The notes under the pieces are model-generated. The model was not told the origin of the DNA and made no database searches. It saw only the letters and a program-made list of their open reading frames with translations. The position numbers were made by a program, and so were the translations under genes. A stretch of 64,000 nucleotides of DNA from Hirundichthys speculiger (Eukaryota; Chordata; Actinopteri; Beloniformes; Exocoetidae). Below, in pieces: positions 24,651-35,797 of this stretch. Every line of letters starts with the position of its first letter. The stretch's first letter is position 1. The stretch is from NCBI GenBank assembly GCA_018398805.1, contig JAGFBZ010000863.1, forward strand, positions 1,986,501-2,050,500. The letters run 5' to 3'.

Positions 24651-24709
24651 CCTCAAAGCTAATGTTGCATCTGCAGTACTCTGAAAATTTCTCTTTGAGA
24701 TGAATAAAG

Positions 24710-24745
<36 letters not shown>
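24651..24745 (+). mobile_element. Severely 5'-truncated LINE tail with (TCTA)n end and RTE-identical filler
   Basis: GAAAATTTCTCTTTGAGATG followed by AATAAAGTATCTATCTATC is a LINE-type 3' end with a (TCTA)n tail. Copy 2 of the host element lacks it, proving insertion. The first 32 bases (24651-24682) are identical to 23104-23135 inside the RTE LINE about 1.5 kb away and are unrelated to the tail, so they look like copied junction filler. Confidence 0.7.
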
Positions 24746-24798
24746 ATCGGATGTCACACACTAACCTTGCAACATCTACCACCTACAGTACCTGTAGT

Positions 24799-24973
24799 CT
24801 GGGGCGCCGAAAAGGGGGGGTAAAGGATACGGATTATAGGGGCCCATGATTGAGGGGGGCCCAGAGAGGCCCCTAATGATGATCAAAAATAGCATCAACA
24901 AATTTCGCCGCTGTGTTGGGGGGCCCGGTAAAGATTCTTTTCATGGGGCCCAAAATCCCTAGCGGCGCCCCTG
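24799..24973 (+). mobile_element. 175-bp hAT-type MITE, copy A
   Basis: Starts CTGGGGCGCCGAAAAG and ends CTAGCGGCGCCCCTG, giving inverted ends C(T/A)GGGGCGCC. It is flanked by a perfect 8-bp duplication CCTGTAGT (24791-24798 and 24974-24981). Copy 2 of the surrounding element at 55.7 kb has the uninterrupted target. No coding capacity. A near-identical, equally long copy lies at 45466-45640. Confidence 0.95.
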
Positions 24974-25667
24974 CCTGTAGTAGCTGCTGCTGTAGCAGTT
25001 ATCACGAGGCAAGTGACAGATCTCAGATTGGGAATGTTTGTTTTTTTTTTTTTTTCTACTCCGCCCAATGCGGTATTATTATTTTTTAATAACGCAGGTT
25101 ACGGGAAAATACTAATACAAGAGGACGGCAGGAGAGAAGAGTAAAATATGGGACTTTTCCGGCCAAAACGGGATACTTGACAGGTATGATTTACAAGCAT
25201 AAAAGCGCATTTTATTCTGTTTCTATGATGCTTACTATGAAAACTAATAAAATTTCTTTCTTGTTAACTATTCTATTGTGTATTTATATGAGATTATTTA
25301 CCAAAATGATCCATTTAGCTGTGGAGTAGATTCAGTGATAGGTTTTTGCATTCGTCCATCTTCAGTTTTGTCCATCTGTCAGTCGCTGGGTTAGGCGCAT
25401 GTGTAGTTATGACTTCCAGCAAATGATGTGCACCCAAAACATGGCCACTTTTCGCCAAATAAACTTTGTTTCTAAATTATTTAGATATGTTTGCCTTGCT
25501 GACACATGACAAATGTGCAGAAATCATAGAAAAGAAAAGGTTTTTTTTTTCTAAGTTGATGGTGAATTTTGTGGCCCTCGCCACTAGCAACAAGGCAGAA
25601 AAAAACGGTCGAAATGGTCAAATTTTGGTCACATTTGGTGACCATTTCGTCGCGATTTTATGCCCCG

Positions 25668-26412
25668 GAAAGCCACATGATACTCTTCCTTTTTCAGCTT
25701 CCACCACTTTGTCCTCTGCTCTGCCTTTGTCCTCTTCATCTTCCTCACCGTGAGAGTCATCCTACACACCACCATCCTCTGCTGTCTGGCTACACTCTCA
25801 CCTACCACTACTTTGCAGTCACCAGTCTCCATCAGGTTACATCATCAAGACAAAATATAGTCCACCTGTGTGCTCCTACCTCCACTCTTACAAGTCACCC
25901 TATGTCCTGCCTCTTCTGGAAGAAAGTATTCACTACAGCTTTAACATCCCTTTTCCCAAGTCTTTCACCATCTGTCCTTCTGTGATCCTATCCTGGACAC
26001 CAAACCTGCCCATCACCTCCTCTTCAACTCTACTGCCTTTCCCCAACAGGTCCACCGAAGTCTTCACCAACCACCACACTTTCATCTCTGGAGATACTTT
26101 CCATGACGCCAGAATTTCTCCTTCTCTTCTAACTCACATCCTACTTGTGGGGCATAACCATTAACACTGAAGATCACGCCTTCAATTTCCAGCTTCAGAC
26201 TCATCACTCTTACACTCGTTTCCCTTTGAAGAACATTCCTAACAAGATCCTCCTTCAAGATAACTCCATTCCTCTTCCCATCCACACCATGATAAAACAG
26301 CTGGAACTCTGCTCCTAAGCTTCCAGCCTTTCTACCTTTCCACCTGGTCTCCTGAACACACAGAATATCTACCTTCCTTCCCTGCATCATGTCAACCAAC
26401 TCTTTAGCTGTT
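25668..26412 (-). pseudogene. RTE-type LINE, endonuclease half
   Basis: The minus frame at 26399-26082 reads GRKVDILCVQETRWKGRKAG and later LFYHGVDGKRNGVILKEDL, the N-terminal apurinic-endonuclease-like domain of RTE LINEs, including the QET metal-binding glutamate. It continues in broken frames toward 25670 with the endonuclease-to-RT linker. Together with 22070-23934 it makes one 5'-truncated element: similarity begins abruptly at about 26412. Confidence 0.85.
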
Positions 26413-26866
26413 TAAGGGGAACTATTATGAAAAAAATAACATTTTCTATGCTTGGAAGCACACATTTGGGGGTCTGAGGTGACGACCAAATCAAAAACTG
26501 TGACAAGACACAACTCTGTTCTCAATGTGCATATATGTCTGTACTTGTGGTTTTGTGAAATGTCATCACTCACAGCTGAAGTACTAATGCAATTCAAAGT
26601 CTGCTTCTGGACAAGAATGGTCAAAATCCCTGAATGTGTTCTTGGATCATTCATTTTATTGAAGATTCATCCAGTGGACGCATCCAGTGGCAGAAGTAAT
26701 GGTTGAGGAAAAAGGAGTAACAGTAAGTGTGACACAGAATGTAGTTGAAAAATGTTTTCACACACAAAATAGTTCTGCTTTCAGATTTGTTGTTAGAGGG
26801 ATTTTTTTTACATTGGCTCTATCTGGATCACTCAACATCCTCTGAGTTTTTTTTTTTTTTCTTTTC
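26413..26866. other. No gene seen
   Basis: Unique-looking AT-rich DNA with a T run near 26847-26860. The paired ORFs at 26412-26654 minus and 26452-26706 plus lack any motif. Confidence 0.4.
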
Positions 26867-26878
26867 ACCTCTACCAAA

Positions 26879-27016
26879 GCATGGGTTTTCTTCTATATGT
26901 GGTCTTGTCCAGGGTGTACCCTGCCTTTCACTCAAAGCAAGCTGGGATAGACTCCAGCAGATCCATGTGACCCTGAATAGGACTAATATGGGTATGGATA
27001 ATGGATGGATGGATGA
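26879..27016 (+). mobile_element. 5'-truncated L2-like LINE tail with target duplication
   Basis: TGTCCAGGGTGTACCCTGCC, GCTGGGATAGACTCCAGCAG and GGGTATGGATAATGGATGG form the standard fish L2-like tail. Flanks ACCTCTACCAAA (26867-26878) and ACCTTTACCAAA (27017-27028) agree at 11 of 12 bases, as expected of target-primed insertion. Confidence 0.8.
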
Positions 27017-27289
27017 ACCTTTACCAAATCTTATTTTATAACACAATTGAATATCAAAAAACATAAGACCCATTACAAAACATATCATATGAACTAATGG
27101 TCATGGGTAGAGGAGTCCATGGGTCATTCTGAGTCGTGTTAATGTTCAGTGTTTATTTTTATGTTTTATGTTTAAGTATGAATTTCCAAGTACACAACTA
27201 CAAACCTGGTGTACTTAGACATACTTTAGAAATGGCTTCTGTCTCTTATTTTTGGGCAGCCTTAGTCTGAAAAGATGTCATTAAGTGAG

Positions 27290-27555
27290 CCATTCAAAAC
27301 TGCAGGACACTATGACATCACAGAGCCATCTCCAAAATGAGGAGGAAAGTTCATGGCCTCCAATTTCCACTCAGATCCAGGATTTCTTCCGGATCACACC
27401 CAAAATGAAATCAGTTCTTTCTTTTCACATTTCCAACAACTCCTGAAAATGTCATCATAATCCATCCATAACGTTTTGAGTTATCTTGAACACGGACAGA
27501 CAGACAAGCAGAAAGATAAACGGCAGCAAAATCATAACCTCCTTGGCGGAGGTAA
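27290..27555 (+). repeat. Dispersed repeat ending CATAACCTCCTTGGCGGAGG
   Basis: The stretch ATAATCCATCCATAACGTTT, then ACACGGACAGACAGACAAGC, then ATAACCTCCTTGGCGGAGGT is the 3' portion of a widespread vertebrate interspersed repeat. Its last bases are themselves palindromic (ACCTCC and GGAGGT). I cannot name the autonomous family. Confidence 0.6.
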
Positions 27556-27846
27556 AAATTGTTCGTTTACCTGGGTTGCTGGGTTACGCTCATACAGACA
27601 AGGGGCTCTCCTAGTCAATGGGAAGCCAGGAAGATGCTAAGCGATAGCCAATGGCAGAGCAGCTCTGACACACCGCGTTCAAACCGAGATATAGAGCCGA
27701 CAGCTATGTTTACATTCGGTAAACTCTGGGAGCTGCGAGTAGCAGCGCTACTGTATTTTTGCCTTTCGTATCCTGGAATTTCAGGATACGAAAGGATATT
27801 TTCCCTTTGAGGCATTTCGTAACCTGAAAATTTCATATGTAGAGAC
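27556..27846 (-). mobile_element. pogo/Tigger-like element, partial copy
   Basis: On the minus strand from 27846 it follows the left half of the element at 35028-35722: TACGTCTCTACATATG, TTTTCAGGTTACGAAATGCC, GCTGCTACTCGCAGCTCCC, AGAGTTTACCGAA and CATTGGCTATCG. The outermost GTGGTACCTCTACTTA terminus is missing and replaced by (TA)n. It contains a perfect 14-bp palindrome at 27762-27795. Confidence 0.7.
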
Positions 27847-27847
27847 G

Positions 27848-27869
27848 TATTATATATATATATATATAT

Positions 27870-27937
<68 letters not shown>
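27848..27937. repeat. (TA)n microsatellite
   Basis: About 90 bp of TA with one CACA interruption, abutting the truncated end of the pogo-like copy. Confidence 0.95.
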
Positions 27938-27938
<1 letters not shown>

Positions 27939-27939
27939 T

Positions 27940-29725
27940 AGATACAACTATCACTGTTACCCCCTTCTGCTTAATTCTCAGATGAAAGGTTCTATAATTC
28001 CAGAAGAAAAAAAGAGCTGCTTAATGTACAGTAGAAAAAAATGGCTCTTTTGTTTTATAGGGATTGGATGACTCATACTTCTCTGTTATTGCCAACCAAG
28101 GCTCAAAATTAAAAGACTTAAAGAAATTTCTAAATGGAATTCATTTTCGCTGGATGGAACAGATGTCAGAATTCCATTGATCTTTCATTCCAACTTTTCA
28201 TATTCTTTCTTGATTTAATTCTAACCATTTTGGTGGACTGTAATTATTTGCTCAAACCATAAACCACAGCAGTTGTGTAATTGTCTTGAGGCCTCATGAC
28301 AGGCAAATGAAAAGTCAAAAATGTATCCAAAACATTGAGAAATCACAACAAGGAAAAAAGACGAGAAATAAATCTACAAAACCTGCAAAATAAGTGAATG
28401 TCTTCTGTGCCTGTGTCTTCTGTAAGACATGAACAAATACAGCAATCACCAACATTTCCTCCAAGTCTCCAAGTTTGTTTGTGTGTGTGTGTGTGTGTGT
28501 GGGTGTGTGTGTGCGTGTGTGTGTGGGAGCGAGAGATGAGGCCATCGATGAAAATCAATAACGCGCCTGCAGGAGCTGCTAATGTTGCATTAAGAGTTGG
28601 TCGTGAATGTGGACATGGGGAGCATGACTGCAAACTCAAAAGAGATGCACAGCCCAAAACTAAACATTGTTAAATAAATAAGCTTGTTTATGATTTGTAA
28701 AATACCTGAATAAGTTTTTAAAATGCAACCGATGGTACTTTGGTAAGATTATTTATTTATCATTCTTATAGTTGAGTAATTTATTATGAATACATTTTAT
28801 AATGTTTTATTTTCCTGCATATAACTTGGATTAGTAAAAAAGAAGCTACTCTGATGCTACATTGAATAAGATTTTATCAAAGAAATGATGAAAAGGTTAA
28901 CCAATTTCACTGTCAACTAATGTGAATCAGGTAAAAGCTCAGAGAAGATAACACCGTTGTTGTGGAGGTTGGAACTTTCTAAGAAGCTGCCTCCTTTTCC
29001 GTGGGCCCTCAGAGAGAAACCCCGGGTCCGTTTCAGAAAAAATGAGTCACTATCTAATTTTCTTTTTGAAAGACAAGTAAGTTACACTTAGAATACAAGG
29101 CATTTTTCTTTTTTGTGTTCAGAAAAGGAAAAGAGAAATTTAAAAATTATTTGATTTAGATTTTTTTTATTCTCATTTTTTTGTGCTTATGGGCATACTG
29201 TCAAAGTGTCAGGAAGCTGTAATGTACCTCCACCTCTTAAGTGAAAGACTCAGCAAAATGCACATATTATAATAGATTGTTGATTTCATGAGAAAGGAAA
29301 TGCCTTTATTTATCTGTACATCTTGACAAACTGCATCCCTTTCAACTAGGAGAAAACATTTGCTGAACCTTTTTTTGTGAAAATGTTACAAGCCAAAAGG
29401 TCCAAAGTCAGACATTTGTAAGTTAGATCCAAACATGATCTTGTTTTTGCCCTTCTTTTTTTTTTTTTTTTTTTGATGAAATAGTGCAAAAAAAAAAAAA
29501 ATTAAATCTTTGCCTTTCAATGGAAATTTTGTACTTTGTGCATTTGGCTGATTTTTCCATTTACTCGCTGTGTTGGAATGTGAACCTGCCTCTTCTGAAT
29601 AAGTGTCCATTCTGTGCTGTTTCTGTCATAAATGTTGCTAACGGTAGAGATTTTTACTATACCAGCCTACCACAATTGGACAAGTTGATAATGTCAAGAT
29701 GCGCCTACTTTGGTTGAAAGTGAAT
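27940..29725. other. No gene seen; (GT)n at 28477-28526 and facing T/A runs
   Basis: Holds a 50-bp (GT)n tract, a T run at 29456-29474 and an A run at 29488-29501 separated by 13 bases, which could form a foldback. ORFs here are microsatellite translations or lack motifs. Confidence 0.5.
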
Positions 29726-29733
29726 GTGAAAAC

Positions 29734-30305
29734 ATGGCAGCAGCTGCAAACGTGGAGCGAGGTGAGGAGGAGGAAGTGCTTGTAAAAAAAGACCAGTGCA
29801 ACAGCAGTCACTCTGCATGACAAAATGAATCAGAGGTTGATTGATATTACAAATTCTATTACCATATACTCGACTAAGGTCATGGCGCCATTTCTTACAG
29901 TGGTAAAAAGCGGATTTAAGAACATGATAAAGAGACACTTGATGGACACTATGAGTTACCTTGTCGTAAGTACTTTAGCCAAACTGAAAAGTACGGCAAA
30001 GTCTGCCAGCAAGTAGAGAAAGATATTGCGACGATAAACACAATGCAACTACTACGGACTTGTGTTCAAGTTGCACAATGTTTACAATAGTCTCACAATC
30101 CACTTCATCAATGAAGAGTGGAAGTTATGCAGCAGATGCCTACAGATAGAATATTTCCCTGAGGATCATACGGGTGAACTCGTGTGTGTTTGTGTGTATT
30201 TATATATAGATAGAAGAAAAGATTATATATCGCAACATATATCGTTACCGTACATGCTTTAGACTATACCGCAATATAGATTCCAAGCCATATCGCCCAG
30301 CCCTA
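29734..30305 (+). pseudogene. hAT transposase remnant with right terminus
   Basis: ATG at 29734 opens MAAAANVERGEEEEVLVKKDQ, then a stop. The frame at 29825-30016 (VMAPFLTVVKSGFKNMIKR) and a shifted frame near 30090 (LTIHFINEEWKLCSRCLQ, then YFPEDHTGE) match, in order, the N-terminal half of a fish ZBED-type hAT transposase. The BED finger and catalytic core are gone. The right end on the opposite strand is TAGGGCTGGGCGATATGG, a typical hAT terminus. The matching left terminus was not found. Confidence 0.75.
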
Positions 30306-31912
30306 CTGCCAAGGTTTGTCCACGATCACACCTGTTTTCAAAAACTACGTAAAAGTTGACATTGTTGCATTTCTGTCTTTTAGACACCTTAAATTAAAAA
30401 ATAAAAAGAATTTTTAAAACTTCAGTCTTCCCCTTTCTTGACCTCAAATCAAGAAAAGGGCTTGTATTTTCCATTTGTCTTCCAACATTTATGACTGAAA
30501 AGAAACAAAAAAAGAAAATCCAACAACCAGAAGATACACAGCCTGATATGGCTCCAGTATAGATCACTGTGTCTTCAAACTTTGTCTAATTTTTGGTGAA
30601 CTCCATCAAGATACCGCAAGGAGACAGTTTGTCACCTCCACTGGCCAAATTATTTGTCTCTTTTTAACTACAGTTGGATGTTTTAATCTTCACATTATGT
30701 GTTTATAAATATTGCTGCAAATGACATTTGTGCTTTAGAGTGCTTAGAAATGTCTAGTGGCTATATTAAAACATTAAACGGCACAGAAAATGAGACAAAT
30801 AATGAGCTAATTAACTTTTTACACTGCTGCTTCAAGTTTTCATCCATTTTGACAGGGATCATTTGGTTTCCTTGAAGTGGTGCAATCTTCTATAATCAAA
30901 AGATCAGTTTTCCTTTTACGCCCAATTACAAGAATATATATATAACTTTAATTGATTATATATGATTACGTATATTTTTCATTTTAATTGTTATAGCCAT
31001 CTCTGATGTAAAAACAAGCCATCTGAATCTAGTTTATGTCTTCAGTTCCATTGTGTGGAACTTAGGAGTGATGCAGAAATGTAACTAAAATTAACTTCTT
31101 AAATCCCACCCTCCATTCTCAGGATAAAACTTGAAAAGGACACGCAGCCTTTTTTAAACGGGGGTTGTATTTTCAAAGTGTCAAAACCTATCATTGGTGT
31201 GAAGATAAAAAAAAAAAAAAAAGACTTTTGTTACTATATCGCAAGCGACGGAGATCTTCAAACAGCATATAATGTTGCACAACCACTTGCCATTCTAGCT
31301 ACTGACAGCACCCTAATCATGATTTCTACCGATTTGTTGGCAAAGAAGAGGAGTATTCACTTCATAGTAACTTCAACTTCACCACTAGATGTCATTAAAT
31401 CTCACTTCACTTTCAGAGAGAGAGAGAGTATGTTTGGACGAGGGACATGCTGGTGCACCAGTGCCAAGGTGCTACACAGTGACAGGAAAACTCATCAAGA
31501 AACAGAAGGAAGCAATAAACCAGCATCTTCTTTTTATATCAATGATACAAACTCTTCAGTCTTTCTCAATAAAGAGATCACTCAAGAAAGAGTAAAGTTC
31601 TTCAAAGCTCAAAGTTTTCCAAGAATTAGTTGCAGATATTGGAGATGTCAAATACACCCCAAACTCGTAGACAGCTGTTTTCTGTCTGGGAGCCAGTTTT
31701 TTTTGGTCATGAACATACAAAGAACCAGCTCAAAACTGTTTCTTTGTCAAAAAAATCAATCAATCAATCAAAATGTTCTTTATATTTTCTAATAAGAAAG
31801 TTTAGCATTAAGGCATACTGCTTGCATGTAGTTTGCAGACAGATCATAACTCCCTCCTTTTATCAAAACGTCTGGGCCAACTGCATCCTCACCGTAAGAC
31901 AGTCATGTGACC
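30306..31912. other. No gene seen; one long open frame without a proper start
   Basis: The plus-strand frame at 31178-31792 is open for 204 codons but opens at GTG, runs through a poly-A lysine stretch and ends in (AATC)n. The first ATG leaves about 157 codons with no recognisable domain. I treat it as non-coding. Confidence 0.4.
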
Positions 31913-31920
31913 TCCTAAAC

Positions 31921-32144
31921 CAGGGGTGTCCAAAGTCAGTCCTGGAGGGCCGCTGTACTGCAGGTTTTGCATGTTTCCCTGCTTTAACACACCCTATCCT
32001 AATTATTGGCTGTCATTATCTTGTCATCAAGGTCAGCACATGTCTGTAAATGACACAGCCACCTGTATCAGGGTGAGTAGAAGGAGGGAAACATCTAAAA
32101 CCTGCAGGACACCAGCCCTCAAGGACCGACTTTGGACACCCCTG
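31921..32144. mobile_element. 224-bp hAT-type MITE with long inverted repeats
   Basis: Left end CAGGGGTGTCCAAAGTCAGT and right end, opposite strand, CAGGGGTGTCCAAAGTCGGT. The similarity between the two halves continues inward for roughly 65 bp. Flanks TCCTAAAC (31913-31920) and TCCTAAAT (32145-32152) are an 8-bp duplication with one mismatch. No coding capacity. Confidence 0.92.
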
Positions 32145-32152
32145 TCCTAAAT

Positions 32153-34665
32153 GTTGCTGCACTGTTGTTTGCAGCTGTGGATTTAACATCATCAGCTGAT
32201 GTTTAGTGTCATCTCAAATAGCGTCTGCAAAATAAATCTCAAAACAACCACTAGAGGTCTCTTTTTCAGTGTGTTTGCTTAAACATGATACAGCTAAGTT
32301 ATATTGCATCGATCACAACCTGCATTTTTTTTAAATGTTTACCATTATTTTGCCAATATTTGCCATTATCATAATATTAATCGTGACGACTGCATCTAAA
32401 TTAAAGATCTACAGCATTACTAGGGGAACAGGGGCGACAGGGGAAGCACGATAATTGTACAGACCTGATCAGGTCTGTGATGTCACAGAACCCTTCCAAA
32501 CTGAAATATATGAGGATAGGCCTGTCTGGCACCAAAAACATCATCTATTCTAAGATGACATTTTGAATGATTGCTCCAAAAATGTTCAAAGGATATTTCT
32601 GGAAAGATACAATTTCACCTGTATCTAATTTAGAGTCATTCGTATTAAAACCTGGTAAAAGCCAGCTGTTCTGCTTTTAATACCGACACGCCAATGAAAA
32701 AGATGTTTAGCAAGAGAATAACTCTTAAACTGAACTCTCAGTGCAAATGACCTTTTCAAGAGATTACACAATGCTCAATCAAGAGGGAACAGGTTGTCAT
32801 GTCAACAGTGGATTAAACTGTTGGCTCAAGAAAAAGTGGCAGGCCCCTAGAAAATGGGAAAACTGCAATGAACACGTGGATTCTCAAAGCCAAAAAACTG
32901 AGCTGGATAATATTATTCCCATGGCAACGTGTTTACTTATTACATTCTTTTTCTGTATTCTCAGTCCGAACCCTACGATGGATGTTTCATTGCAGTGTGA
33001 TTGCATCGCGCCCCGTTCCATCACTGCGTTCTTCATAATTCAGCAGCTTAGATCACCTCGCTGATGACCTGACAATGATTAAACATCGCTGCCAGAAACC
33101 TTTCTACCTTTCTTTCTTCTTTCCTCTCCATCTGCGTATTCTCTCAGTAAACTCTAGATACATCTCTCCACTGCAGTTTCTTCACATAATTTCTTGATTT
33201 TGACAAGCTACATGGCTAATAAGAATCATCAACAGATGATTCCAGTGCTGATAATTTCAGATTTTGACAGCAAAAAAAAACCCTCATAAATACATAAATA
33301 AATGTTGAAAAAAAACTTTGAGTGTGAACAATTCTTTACAAATTTTCAGAAACTAAGAAAATATTCTCTTTCCTTGAATCAGCTAGTATGTAAATAAACA
33401 CCATTTAACAAATGCAGTATGTGGTATGTGTGCAGCTTCGTCCCATGAAGCCTCTCCAGTTCCTACTGATGGCCCTCTCCCACCTTTCCTCTCTCTGGAG
33501 CCTTGCCAAAGTCACTTTTTAATTTTGGCCCTTTGTGAAAGAAGACACAGAACCAAACAACATGGCAGAAGCGTTGACATGAAGGAAAGGAAAACCACCA
33601 GCTTAATCTTTAAATAAGGAGTTCCCAGAACACGTTCATGGTTAAGAGGGTCGGGACAGGAAAAGTCACAAACTGCATTTAAAAATACACATTACTTTGA
33701 ACAGAATTCACAGAGCCTGAGAGGTAGTTATTAAAACTGGATAAAACTGTCATCAGAAACAAAGTCTTCAGACATATTAAAACTTGTTCAGCGGCATTTA
33801 TTCCATTTGTAGTGAATCCATGACAAAAGTGGCTCCTTTTTAAACAAAAGCACCGACTTTCGTCTGTAACAACTTCCACAACATCTTCAACAAAGGCAAG
33901 TGAGTGCAGATGTTTATAATTTATAGGACGACCATTTACTTAAATTTACAGTATAAACTTGCACAAAGTTGTCCCTACGAGAATCCCAATCAGATCCCAA
34001 GAAGACAGAAATCAGCCATTTTAAACTAAAAGACCACTAGGTGAAATCCCAGTAAAATTGACGGTGTGTGATCATTTTGATCACATCTGACTACATGGAG
34101 ACGCGTTACTATTTTACAGTGCAGCATTCAGCAATCAGTAACACTCACCATCCTTGTTGAAATGTGGGATCATATGTTAGGTTGCAGGGCTGCCTCTGTC
34201 CTCTGTTCCTCAGTGTGCTGAGTGGTTTGTGCGTTTCTTCTTCTTTCATATTTCATCTTAAGTTTGCTTATTTAAAACAAGTTGAGCGTGTAATCCGCTT
34301 AGCTGATACAAACGTGATTATGATTTGTTCAAGCAATGATATTTTGCTGAAGTCATTTGTTGAAGACAAAATTGACACAGAAGACAAAGTGAGAGAATCA
34401 ATTAATGCATTTCTTATAAGCGCAGAATTATTTACTGAGAGAAAAAGAGGGACTATATGCCATAACTTAGCCGACTTAAACTTCCTGACGGTATTCTGTG
34501 CTCATATTCCCGAAGTATGAAGCCAGTACAAGTTCCATAGTGTCATGTGGTAACCTAGTATACTATTCATGAAATCCATCATTTGACGCAGTATTTTAGT
34601 TTTTACGGGTTTAATGCTCTCTGTATATGGATTTACACAGTCTGAATTGTTTTTGCCGATTGTTG
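32153..34665. other. No gene seen; contains a perfect 20-bp palindrome
   Basis: AT-rich, mostly unique-looking. The palindrome ACAGACCTGATCAGGTCTGT lies at 32459-32478. An open frame at 34164-34520 (118 codons, GTG start) has protein-like composition near its end (DKIDTEDKVRESINAFLISA) but no family match and no splice context that I can defend. Confidence 0.4.
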
Positions 34666-34669
34666 ACTA

Positions 34670-34765
34670 CAGTGATCCCTTAGTTATCGCGGTTAATGGG
34701 GACCGGCGCCCCCCCGCAATAATCATAATCCGCGAAATGGAGGCGGAGCCCCCTGAGCCTAAATA
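34670..34765 (+). mobile_element. Terminus of a mariner/pogo-type element
   Basis: CAGTGATCCCTTAGTTATCG followed by CGGTTAATGGGGACC and CCCCCCGCAATAATC is the recognisable terminal repeat of a widespread mariner/pogo-type family (CAGTGATCCCT...ATCGCGG). No partner terminus was found before the (TA)n at 35002, so only one end remains. Confidence 0.55.
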
Positions 34766-35027
34766 ATGTGTTTAAAATATGTTTAAACACCGCAAAAAAG
34801 TAGCGAGACACTGCAGTGACACAAGACAAAGGCTAAACTGTGGTCTTTCTGTTTCCCAATCAGCTGGACTAAAACTGGCCTATGCCTTCTGTGGAGAAAA
34901 AAATGAACAACCCGGGGGTTATACACAACCCCAAAATAAGCCCGATATTATATTGGCATGTTACCAACATGTTAAACTCAAACTGCAAATAAGTTTGAAA
35001 CATATATATATATATATATATATATAT

Positions 35028-35722
35028 AGTGGTACCTCTACTTACGAACGTCTCTACATACAGAATTTTCAGGTTACGAAATGCCTCAACGGAAAGAAAT
35101 TTCAGGATACGAAAGGCACAAATACAGTACGCGCTGCTACTCGCAGCTCCCAGAGTTTACCGAACGTAAACATACTTGTAGCTGCTCTGCCATTGGCTAT
35201 CGGCTAGCATCTTCCTGGCATCCCATTGACATTTTAGGAAAATTCCATGAAGTTTCAGAATTTGTTGAAAAGAATCACCCAAAAAAAGTGTTCACTAGTC
35301 GGGCTATCGCTCGTTATGATGATGTTTGCCTTGCACATTTTCGAAGGACTGTTAAAAGCCGACAAAGCCTTCTTGGATCGGTTCTTTACAAAACGTCAGG
35401 CAAAAACCACTGCTGAGGGAGAAAAGGTGACGACGATAGCAGTTAAAAGGTAAATTAACATAATTTTAAATTATTTACTGTATTCTTTGTCTTTTACATG
35501 ATCTACAACTCTCATTTTATGTTTATTGTGCTGTAATCTAATTGTAACATGTATTTGTTACATGTTTTGATGTATTTTTATGATTTATAAAAAATTTATG
35601 TCCAAATTTTGGGGGGCTTGGAACGGATTAGAGCATTTACATGAAAAACTCGCTCTACTTATGGAATTTTCAATTTATAAAAATTTTTAAAACCAATCAA
35701 TTTCATAAGTAGAGGTACCACA
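35028..35722 (+). mobile_element. pogo/Tigger-like element with both termini (about 0.7 kb)
   Basis: The left end GTGGTACCTCTACTTACGAA and the right end, opposite strand, GTGGTACCTCTACTTATGAA are near-perfect inverted repeats. The element sits between (TA)n tracts (35002-35027 and 35737-35795). The frame at 35247-35453 contains LLKADKAFLDRFFTKRQAK, similar to the segment LKRRQKQ-SLDRFF-KRP near the end of pogo/Tigger-related proteins. The catalytic domain is deleted, so it is non-autonomous. Confidence 0.75.
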
Positions 35723-35733
35723 GCATACATATA

Positions 35734-35795
<62 letters not shown>

Positions 35796-35797
<2 letters not shown>

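Larger units (their letters stand above)
24050..25188 (-). mobile_element. Hairpin-bearing hAT element, copy 1 (one end lost)
   Basis: Collinear, on the opposite strand, with the complete copy at 55481-56443. It keeps the terminus CTTGACAGGTATG at its right edge, the TTAATAACGCAGGTTACGGG segment, the TCTCAGATTGGGAATG segment, the CAGAGTAGTTTATTTTA segment and the internal hairpin. The far end, expected left of 24050, does not match copy 2 and seems deleted. Two younger insertions interrupt it: a LINE tail at 24651-24745 and a MITE at 24799-24973. Copy 2 serves as the empty-site reference for both. Confidence 0.8.
23935..25667. mobile_element. DNA transposon with GGGCATAAAAT ends, inserted into the RTE LINE
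   Basis: The left end AGGGCATAAAATTAG and the right end, on the opposite strand, GGGGCATAAAATCGC form short inverted repeats. Both edges carry the 6-bp sequence GAAAGC (23929-23934 and 25668-25673). Removing the block rejoins RTE sequence collinearly. Subterminal phrases about ACCAAGTAGCC and GGTCGCCAG suggest a hAT-type family. Much of its length is a second element (about 24050-25188) inserted inside it. Confidence 0.75.

Noticed and set aside
31178..31792. Longest open frame in the window (204 codons, plus strand)
   Set aside because: It opens at GTG, includes a poly-A lysine run and an (AATC)n end, has no recognisable domain, and leaves about 157 codons after the first ATG; in 64 kb of six frames this is close to chance.
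34164..34520. 118-codon plus-strand frame with protein-like composition
   Set aside because: GTG start, no family resemblance, no supporting splice sites or neighbours.
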